This document shows positions 56,761 through 64,000 of a stretch of 64,000 nt of DNA, piece after piece. Source of the DNA: Coprinellus micaceus (Eukaryota > Basidiomycota > Agaricomycetes > Agaricales > Psathyrellaceae); NCBI GenBank assembly GCA_951394405.1, contig OX596335.1, forward strand, positions 2,914,001 through 2,978,000. Direction: 5' to 3'. The notes beneath the pieces were generated by a model, which saw only the letters and a program-made list of their open reading frames with translations, was not told where the DNA came from and did not search any database. The first letter of the stretch is position 1. The number at the start of each line of letters is the position of its first letter. The position numbers and the translations under genes were made by a program.

Positions 56761-57920
56761 CTACGCCAGAACGGCTGTGGTGATCCACTTCTCCAGAGCC
56801 ACGCTCACCGCGTCGGGCGCTTCCGCCTGGACCCAGTGGGTGGTGTCGAAGTTAACAACTGTTGCGTTAGGACAGAAACTGCGAGTCTGAGCCTCCTGGA
56901 TGTGCGGCACCCCCAGTGCATCCTCGACACCGTCATTCCCGAGGAATACGGGCTTCTGGATCTTGTAGTTCCCAAGAGGAATCTCTGTATGCGGGCGCGT
57001 CAGTGAACGGCAACCGGACACTCGAATAATGCTCACTCTTGGCATCCTCGCTATCTATTTCGCTGGAAGCTACCTTGTAGTAGTTAAGAGGACCCTCAAA
57101 GCCATTCTTCTCAAACTGCTGCCTATAGAAGGTCCACAGCTCCTCCGAGTCGTTGGCGAATGACACGCGTGGGGCCCTCGTGTCCGCTTCGATGAAAATA
57201 CGCGTGGCCCCAGCAGGGCTCAGGTTGAACCTCCAGAGTCGAGCATCTCTGGCATATAGGAGATCGTAGAATGACTCGATATGCTCCTTGATCACATCCT
57301 TGGCGTCTGGAGCCGTGAAGAACTTCCTGCAAGTGGATTTAGGGGGGGAGGGGGGGAGGGGGGGATGTGGCGTTGTTGACACTCACCAGTATCCGACCAT
57401 TTGGTCGAGAACAGTTTCAGGCAAGGGCTTGACGCTGGGTGGAAGATAGCCCACCGCGAGGAAACCGAAGCCCAAGAAGCGGTCTGCGTACAGATTAGCG
57501 AGGAGGCTTGTAGTCTTCGATCCCCTTAATCATTCCGCCACGGTCAGTCGAGTGGATCTATGGAGGATTCGACAACGGATATTCGCACCAATCGTGACCG
57601 ATGGCTACAACGTCAGTGGCTTTCTCATGGTTAAGAATTTCAATCAGGTCCTTGGCAAGAGAACTGTGGGTATACGCTATGGCCTCCACTGGCTTATCTG
57701 ACCCGCCATAGCCCAGCTGGTCGGGGACGATGAGGCCATATCCTCGCTCACTGAAGTAGGCGATTTGGTTGTGCCAGTCAACGGCGAGCGAAGGGAAGCC
57801 GTGGACGAGCAACAAAGTGGGCTTCCCGGTTGAGGGGGTGGAGGAGTAATAGTGGTAGTTGAAACCACGGGAAGTAACGAAGTCTTTGAAGCTGGACAGA
57901 AGAGAGTCGAGTGGGACCAT
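56761..57920 (-). CDS. Epoxide hydrolase-type alpha/beta hydrolase, copy 2
   Basis: Second tandem copy, about 330 residues, same exon pattern. MVPLDSLLSSFKDFVTSRGF, LLLVHGFPSLAVDWHNQI, GYGLIVPDQLGYGGSDKP and GHDW at the exon end, then GSKTTSLLANLYADRFLGFG, FLAVGYLPPSVKPLPE, DARLWRFNLSPAGATRIF, IEADTRAPRVSF and GPLNYYKVA, with KPVFLGNDGVEDALGVP and FDTTHWVQAEAPDAV at the C-terminus. All catalytic motifs are intact. The start is taken at 57920 by alignment with copies 1 and 3; an upstream in-frame ATG at 57986 would add 22 unconserved residues. One intron holds a striking G-tract repeat. The upstream core promoter differs from copies 1 and 3 (no GTATAAAGAC). Confidence 0.9.
57341..57364. repeat. 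Perfect (AGGGGGGG)3 tract in an intron of copy 2
   Basis: Three exact 8-nt units of A plus seven G on the plus strand, that is three C7T blocks just before the 3' splice site on the coding strand. It serves as the polypyrimidine tract, and the sequence could form a quadruplex (plus strand) or i-motif (minus strand). Confidence 0.95.
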
Positions 57921-58284
57921 AGATGTGGTGATGGGATTTCGGGGCAGTGACAATTCAATGACGGTGGCCTGATAAATATTGCTCAAGCCGCGCAGTCGCT
58001 GCCTATTCTAACTGCGGAATGTCAATTCACTGATACTTCGATGCCGCAACCGCTTGGCTCATACAACCATGTCGTCACTTTCATGCTCACATGAGTCTAT
58101 AGTGTCAGGCGGGTTCAGGGGGGGCGGGATGTCATTGCAATTGTCAACTGTTCCTGGCTGCGTACCAGGAGTCTTGCTGCTGCGGTATTTCGTTGAGAAG
58201 TAATTAGGGGTCTTTCCATTAGAAATACATCTGTTGCATGCCTACGTCGAGAGTCGATCCTAGATACACCAGTCCCGTTAGGAG
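57921..58284. other. Intergenic region between epoxide hydrolase copies 2 and 3
   Basis: 364 bp with the promoter of copy 2 (AT-rich AATATTTATC on the minus strand near 57971-57980) and the 3' UTR of copy 3. Nothing else seen. Confidence 0.6.
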
Positions 58285-59473
58285 TTAAGCCCTCACGACT
58301 TCCTGAATCCACTTCTCCAAGGCTTCATTGACTTCCTTAGGAGCCTCAGCCGCGACCCAGTGGGTCGTATTGAACGAGGCCAGAGTGAGGTTGGGGCAGT
58401 ACTGGCGCGTTTGCGCTTCTTGTCCCACTTCGACGCATACGAGGTCCCTGGATGCACCGCCGAAGAAGACCGGTTTCTGGATTGTGTGCTTCTCAAGGGG
58501 GATTTCTGCAACACACGTGTAGTCAGTAAAAGATCTTCGTCTGAATTCACACTTCGGCAGGAGTTGACTGTACTACTCACTCTTATCATCTTCAGCCGCC
58601 AACTCGCTGATCGCTTGCCGATAGTAATTAAGTTGGTGGTCCAAGCCATGCTTGCTAAACTCCCCCTGATACAGCTTGAACAGCTCGTCGGGGATGAATG
58701 GCACCCTTGGGGTCCTGGTATCGCTCTCGACAAAATAACGAATGGCTCCAGTAGGGCAGACGTTCGACAGCCAAAGACGAGTGTCCTTGGCGTACAAAAT
58801 ATCAATGCATGAGTCGATATGGGCCTTGATCACACCTGGCGCGTCAGGCGCGGTGAAGAAGTGCCTGCGCATCGTGGTCGTTTAGGAGCCGGCAGACATG
58901 CTTACGATGTTGACTTACCAGTAGCCGAACGTTTCGCGCCCGAAGTGCTTGATTGACGTTTCTCTGAGGTGCTCAAGGCCCCAGCTCGCGGCCGGAGGGA
59001 GGTATCCTACAGCTAGGAACCCGAACCCTAAGAAGCGGTCTGCGTGAAGGTTAGCAAGTACGCTTGTGGTCTTTGAACCCCTAGACAGTTTGCTGCGAAT
59101 CAGAAGACCTGGAAGCGCTAATGTAGGACTACGGGACGCACCAATCGTGCCCGACAGCAACAGCATCTGTGATCTTTTCGTAATCGATAATGTCGACCAG
59201 GTCCTTCGCGACGAGGCTCTGGACGTAGGCTGCCTTCTCAGTGGGCTTATCAGTTCCGCCGTAGCCCAGCTGGTCTGGGACGACTAAGCCATAACCCTTC
59301 TCTTTGAAGTGGGCGATCTGGGGCCACCAGTCGACGGCGAGCGAGGGGAAACCGTGGACGAAGAGGATTGTGGGTTTGCCTACGGAAGGGGCAGAGAAGT
59401 AGTAGTGGTATATGATACCACGGGAGGTGACGGCGCGCTTGAAGTTGGGGGCAAGAGAATCGACGATACCCAT
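58285..59473 (-). CDS. Epoxide hydrolase-type alpha/beta hydrolase, copy 3
   Basis: Third tandem copy, about 340 residues. MGIVDSLAPNFKRAVTSRGI, ILFVHGFPSLAVDWWPQI, GYGLVVPDQLGYGGTDKP and VGHDW at the exon end, then GSKTTSVLANLHADRFLGFG, the cap with DTRLWLSNVCPTGAIRYF, VESDTRTPRVPFIPDEL and GLDHQLNYYRQAI, then KPVFFGGASRDLVCVEVG and FNTTHWVAAEAPKEV. Stop at 58285-58287. It is closer to copy 2 than to copy 1 in the N-terminal half (shared FPSLAVDW, PDQLGYGG), suggesting a later duplication between them. GTATAAAGAC lies 56-65 bp upstream of the start. Confidence 0.9.
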
Positions 59474-59528
59474 CTTAGATATATCTGATGAGAAGGACGG
59501 TGGCCAGGTATCAAACCCCTACACCACC

Positions 59529-59538
59529 GTCTTTATAC
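59529..59538 (-). promoter_or_regulatory. TATA-type core promoter element of epoxide hydrolase copy 3
   Basis: GTATAAAGAC on the minus strand, identical to the element upstream of copy 1. Confidence 0.6.
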
Positions 59539-59744
59539 CTCCCCCTGAGAAGCAGCTGCGCGAGGCCCTGGCGCATCTTTCGGTGCATTTGGTGCTGACA
59601 CCCTCCGCATGCTTGAACTACCAGGATTTCGTCACCTCTTGGGCTTCGTCCGACTTCATAGGAACAGGTTTCAATAGCTGTGGGCAGTTACAGGCTTACA
59701 GCACAAATATCATCTGTATTAGGATCGGAGACTTATCAATTCCT

Positions 59745-60602
59745 TTAGGCGATGTCAGTACTAATCCACTCGTCCAGGGCAGCGTTTACTTCATCGGGAG
59801 CTTCGAGCATGACCCAGTGACCAGTATCGAATTCAACAGCGCTTGACGGTCGCTAGAGCTAGCCCTGGTGGGTAGATTGCGTCCTTGATGCAGCCTCCAA
59901 AGAATACCGGCTTCTGGATGATGTAGCTCGCAGGTGCTATACCTGAGAGTGGTGGTCATCACCAAGAGGATGACTCTTGTGATAGATGCACTGGCTCTGC
60001 GACGCATCCTTTTCCGCCCCTTCAACCAGTAACTGAGTGGGAACCCGGACTTGCCAAAGCCCCGTCCATAAATTCTGCGCAACTGGGGAGGTATTTGTCT
60101 GTCAGCGATTAGGACCAATTTCAGCATGAGTAGATCGTGCCTCTTCGCTGATAAATGAAGCACGAGGAGTCCTGGAATCGGACTCGAGGAAGGTGCGGAG
60201 TGCGCCTGTCGGCCCTAACGAGTTCTTCCACATGATGGGGTCCCTCGCGTGCAGGAGATCCCAGAAAGATTCGATCCGAGGAAACGACGCGGGGTGAGCA
60301 CAGAAAGGAGGGGGAAGAGAACCAGCGACTAATATGGTCTTCAATAATTTGGTTAGCGTCGGAATCTGAGAAGAGTCTCCAGTACCCAAAGTTCTCGTAA
60401 CCCATTGCAAAGCTTGGGCCACCTTTCAAGTTTCGTCAGTAAAAGGGTCGCGGTTGCAACATCACGTACCCCTGCTCGTATTTGATCATAGCTCAATGTC
60501 GTGTTTGGAACGGAATAACCGACGGGGAAGAAACCGAAACCGAGGAAGCGGTCTTGGTACAAGTTGGCAAGGGCGCTGGTCTTCGAGCCTTGGCTTTGAA
60601 CC
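59745..60602 (-). pseudogene. Decayed, 5'-truncated fourth epoxide hydrolase copy
   Basis: Homology to copies 1-3 begins abruptly at about 60602, at the exon after the GHDW intron (SALANLYQDRFLGFGFFPVG). The first exon with the HGFP motif and the Asp nucleophile is absent. Recognisable pieces follow: AMGYENFGYWRLFSDSDA, ESFWDLLHARDPIMW, LGPTGALRTFLESDSRTPRA, then a divergent region (IYGRGFGKSGFPLSYW) in another frame. Next comes SYIIQKPVFFGGCIKDAIYP, after which a deletion and stop (ATVKRC then TGA near 59844) interrupt the frame; the tail FDTGHWVMLEAPDEVNAALD persists in a different frame down to 59745. Loss of the nucleophile exon plus frame breaks make it non-functional as an epoxide hydrolase. 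Its lost 5' end abuts the promoter of the m-AAA protease gene. Confidence 0.85.
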
Positions 60603-60803
60603 TCGCAGCAGCAGACACCTCAGTGTATGCCGTTGAGAAGAGGTGACGCGGCAAATCGGCCGGCTTAGTCAGGTCATCGGCGACGGGTCGATGCCGGGGC
60701 AACTTTTCGGGGTGAGAGCCATCCTGCGAATCAACTTCCACAACGTCCTCGACACCCTCAACGACGACGGACGTCGTCTTTCTCCCCTTCCCCCCTTCCA
60801 TCA

Positions 60804-63263
60804 ATGCTGTCCCGCTCATTGAGAGCTTCTTCTGCTCTTCGTAGCAGGAGATTCGCTCTGACAGCTGTACGCTCCTTCGCGACTCCAACCCAACCGTCAC
60901 CATCGCAGCCCGACAAGGAACCTCAGGGCGAGGAGGCGAACAACCAGGATGGGTCAGAGAAGCCAGAGGGCACTCCACCAGCCACTCGGAAAACCGACAA
61001 GGTTGAGCCGCAGAAGCAAGATATACCAAAGGCGCTCGAAGGCTTCTTCCGGCAATACCAGCAATCAGGTCGTGGCAAGGAGTCCCATTCTGAGCAGTCC
61101 GAATCCTCATCACATTCAGACAAACAGAAAGGCAGTCGCCAACCGCCCCCTCCAAACCCCCAGTCTAACCCTAATTTCAACAACAACCAGCTGGTATGGA
61201 TCGCCGCATCCGTGGTTGCCTACCTTGCCTACCAGAACGCAAACGCGAGTCACGCGAAGGAAATCACCTGGCAAGAATTCCGGACAGCATTCCTCGACAA
61301 GGGTCTGGTCGATCGACTTACTGTTGTTAATGGCCACACTGTTCGCGTCAAGCTGCACTCAAACGCAACGGGCTCCATGTACCCCAATGCCGCCTCAGGC
61401 GAATACCATTTCTCCATTGGCAGCGTCGAGGCTTTCGAGAGGAAGCTCGACGAGGCCCAGAAGGAACTCGGCATTCCCAGCTACGAGCGCATTCCGGTGT
61501 CCTACTCAGACGAGGTTTCCGGCCTTGGCGTTCTTCTCAACTTCGCCCCCACGCTTCTCATGGCTGGTGTTATCTTTTGGTTGAGTCGGAGAGGCAGTGG
61601 CGGCGGCGCCGGAGGGATATTCAACATTGGAAAGAGTCGAGCAAAGATGTTCAACAAGGATAACCAAGTCAAGACGAAGTTCAAGGATGTTGCCGGTATG
61701 GATGAGGCGAAGGAGGAGATCATGGAGTTTGTCAAGTTCCTGAAAGATCCCGCCAAGTACGAGAAACTTGGTGCCAAGATTCCCCGCGGTGCCATCCTCT
61801 CTGGCCCTCCCGGTACTGGTAAGACTCTGCTCGCCAAAGCCACGGCCGGTGAGGCCAACGTCCCCTTCCTTTCCGTTTCCGGTTCCGAATTCGTCGAGAT
61901 GTTCGTTGGTGTGGGTTCTTCCCGCGTGCGTGATCTTTTCGCGTCAGCCAAGAAGAACGCTCCTTGCATCATCTTCGTTGACGAAATCGATGCCATTGGT
62001 AAAGCCCGTGGCAAGGGTGGAAGCATGGGGGGTAACGACGAACGGGAATCCACTCTCAACCAGTTGTTGGTCGAGATGGACGGTTTCGGCACCAACGAAC
62101 ACATAGTCGTTTTGGCTGGTACCAATCGGCCTGATGTCCTCGACCCTGCCCTCATGCGACCTGGTCGTTTTGACCGACACATCGCCATAGACAGACCAGA
62201 CGTTTCTGGGCGCAAGGCCATCTACCAGATCCACTTGAAGCCTCTCCGACTCACTGAAGGGTTGAAGTCCGGCTACGAGAACTTTGCGCAGAAGTTGGCC
62301 GTGTTAACTCCTGGATTTTCGGGGGCCGACATCGCTAACGTCTGTAATGAAGCCGCTCTACACGCCGCCAGGAAGGGCTCCGAATACGTCGAGTCCGTCG
62401 ACTTCGACACCGCCATTGAACGGGTTATTGTTGGTTTGGAGAAGAGGAGTCGGTTGTTGAGTCCTGAGGAGAAGAAGACTGTTGCTTACCATGAAGCCGG
62501 ACACGCCATCTGTGGATGGTTCCTGGAGCACGCCGACCCGCTTCTCAAAGTCAGCATCATCCCCCGAGGCGCTGGTGCCCTCGGATACGCTCAGTACCTT
62601 CCCGCCGACCGGTACCTCCTCTCTACTCCCCAGATGCTGGACCGGATATGTATGACTCTCGGTGGTCGTGTGTCTGAGGAGATCTTCTTCGGTCTGGAGA
62701 ACATCACGACCGGCGCTCAAGACGATCTCCAGAAGATCACCAAGATGGCGTTCGAGGCGTGTGCTAACTATGGCATGAACGGCGTCATTGGGCCCGTCAG
62801 CTATGGCGGTGACCGTGCGACGAAGGAGAGCTGGACGAAACCTTTCAGCGAGAAGACCGCCGAGATGCTGGACTCTGAGGTTAGGAAGATGATCACTGAT
62901 GCTTATGAGCGCACAAGACAGTTGCTTACTGAGCATCGGGAGGACGTGGAGAAGGTCGCGCAGCTGCTTTTGAAGAAGGAAGTCATCACCCGGTGTGTTT
63001 CATTCTATGAATAACTGGCGGAATAGTACTGATAATACCGCATCTCCAGCGAGGACATGATCGAACTCCTCGGCAAGCGTCCCTTCACCAATCGTTCGGA
63101 CGATATGGACAAGTGGTTGGACCAGAACGCTGGGACAAGTGCACCTCCTCCTCTCGAGCAACTGCCCCCATCGCCGGGAAATACAGTCGATGATCCAACA
63201 CCTTCACCAGCGATGGCCAGGGCTCTCAACATGGACGTGAGGCGGCCGTTCGGGCCCTTCTAA
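60804..63263 (+). CDS. Mitochondrial m-AAA protease subunit (Yta10/Yta12, AFG3L2 family)
   Basis: FtsH-type ATP-dependent metalloprotease of the inner membrane, facing the matrix. Two exons (60804-62992, 63050-63263), 800 residues. The Arg/Ser-rich presequence ([20 protein letters not shown]) is followed by a Gln/Pro/Ser-rich linker, TM1 ([17 protein letters not shown]), the intermembrane-space domain ([20 protein letters not shown]), TM2 ([20 protein letters not shown]), the AAA domain with Walker A GPPGTGKT, pore loop [15 protein letters not shown], Walker [12 protein letters not shown] and Arg fingers in [11 protein letters not shown], and the protease motif HEAGH with its [11 protein letters not shown] helix. 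Intact throughout. Whether it is the Yta10 or Yta12 orthologue needs a tree. The small last exon supplies [14 protein letters not shown] and the C-terminal tail. Confidence 0.95.
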
Positions 63264-63574
63264 AACTTGTAGACCTATCCATCTTCCATTCACACTTGAT
63301 ACATCCTAGAAGAGTACCCTTGGTCATACTCTGGTCGCATTATCAGTCACCCGTTGTATCCTAGCATTTTACCGTGTACTATCTTTTCACCTAATATCTG
63401 CCACTCGTTACAACCCTTCAATCCCCTTCATGAACTTACGATACACCCCCATTCTAAATCATACATACAGACACAGGGAAGACATCGGGGAGTGAAGGCC
63501 TGCAACCACGGTTTGATGTCAAAGCGAAGGTGCGGAAATCGAAGGGCGATGGTCCAGTTGATGGTCTTTGGGAC
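63264..63574. other. Convergent 3' flank, m-AAA protease / MFS permease
   Basis: 311 bp between two stop codons. Nothing beyond presumed 3' UTRs and poly(A) signals. Confidence 0.6.
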
Positions 63575-64000
63575 TTACAGGGTATACCTGAAGCCGCTCC
63601 ACTCGTCTCCCTTGTGCAGACGTGCCTCTTCCACGCTTCTGTATCTTCCGTTCCGCTCATTAGCATTTTCGTTCTCAACACCCTCGATTACCTCGTCCCT
63701 CCTCCCTTGATCCCGAATGCGGTTCTCCCTTACTAGTAATGTGGCATATACAGTCGTGCAGATCAGCCCAATGCCGATATACATCAAGACGATGCCATGC
63801 CCCAAGCGGTACCACGGGCGATCGACCGCGCGGTACTGGAGCGCTTGATTTAGCGCCTGCCGTCTTGGGGACGAAATATACCACTTACGATGTTCGCTGT
63901 GACGGCACCATTAAGGTTACCAAATCCGATGGCCATTCCGAGTGTAACGCTTCTTTTGTAGGTCCCCTCCACGTTATTTGCCACCCAGGCTACAGAATTC
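63575..64000 (-). CDS. DAL5-like MFS permease (anion:cation symporter family), 3' end only
   Basis: Partial; the gene continues beyond the right edge. Two exons are visible, joined across a short intron (about 63890-63837): AWVANNVEGTYKRSVTLG, then MAIGFGNLNGAVTANIYRAV, then the last membrane helix LGHGIVLMYIGIGLICTTVY followed by ATLLVRENRIRDQG and the tail GDEWSGFRYTL with stop at 63575-63577. The NNVEGTYKRS, GFGNLNG and GDxWxGxRYTL motifs are characteristic of fungal ACS-family transporters (allantoate, nicotinate, vitamin or related anions). Substrate unknown. Confidence 0.85.

Noticed and set aside
57921..57986. 22-residue N-terminal extension of hydrolase copy 2
   Set aside because: Copies 1 and 3 start at the equivalent of 57920 and the extra residues are unlike anything in them.
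49872..63300. Secondary metabolite gene cluster
   Set aside because: Epoxide hydrolases and an MFS exporter are present, but there is no backbone synthase, terpene cyclase, P450 or cluster regulator; the intervening genes are housekeeping.

Overview
This is a gene-dense stretch of a fungal nuclear genome, almost certainly a mushroom-type basidiomycete (Agaricomycotina). Genes on both strands carry many introns of about 45-60 nt with GT(A/G)NGT donors, CTAAC/CTGAC-like branch points and short AG acceptors. Intergenic gaps are short. The gene set (CSL transcription factor, SSK2-type MAPKKK, many-intron MFS transporters, m-AAA protease, Mim2, beta-carbonic anhydrase) fits that assignment. I identified 26 protein genes (two cut by the window ends), one decayed gene and one small transposon-like element. 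I saw no rRNA, convincing tRNA, CRISPR array or plasmid/prophage feature.

Layout. 0-9 kb: a DRG2/Rbg2 GTPase (minus, running off the left edge) head to head with an SSK2/Wis4-type HOG-pathway MAPKKK (plus), then a multipass membrane protein of unknown function (minus). 9.4-16.3 kb: the very large B-block-binding subunit of TFIIIC (minus). 16.8-23 kb, all minus: an Ups2/PRELI-like lipid transfer protein, a peroxisomal ABCD half-transporter, a HAD-fold protein and a beta-carbonic anhydrase. 23.8-27 kb: a RINT1/Tip20 tethering factor (plus). 27-38.3 kb, all minus: a CSL DNA-binding factor, a TM7S3/TM198-domain membrane protein, a mitochondrial-type DEAD-box helicase and a hexose transporter.

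38.5-54.4 kb: tightly packed housekeeping genes on alternating strands: MIM2 (plus), a PPR protein (minus), a PPIL2/Cyp60-type U-box cyclophilin (plus), VPS20 (minus), a PP2C phosphatase (plus), gamma-glutamyltranspeptidase (minus), prefoldin 6 (plus), mitochondrial ribosomal protein uS17m (minus), a DHA1-type MFS transporter (minus) and a WRAP73/WDR8 homologue (plus). Two convergent pairs stop only 31 bp apart.

54.5-60.6 kb is the most accessory-looking part: three intact tandem epoxide-hydrolase-type alpha/beta hydrolase genes plus a fourth, 5'-truncated and frame-broken copy. A 368-bp inverted-repeat element flanked by TA lies in the promoter of the first copy. 60.8-63.3 kb is a mitochondrial m-AAA protease (plus), and the right edge holds the 3' end of a DAL5-like MFS permease (minus).

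Several products act in mitochondria (Ups2-like protein, DEAD-box helicase, Mim2, PPR protein, uS17m, m-AAA protease, possibly the PP2C), but they sit in ordinary eukaryotic gene order and form no operon. The observations most worth following are a perfect TFIIIC B-box inside intron 1 of the gene for the B-box-binding subunit of TFIIIC, four consecutive 14-18 nt micro-exons (with a GC-AG intron) in DRG2, and the epoxide hydrolase array with its decayed copy and MITE.
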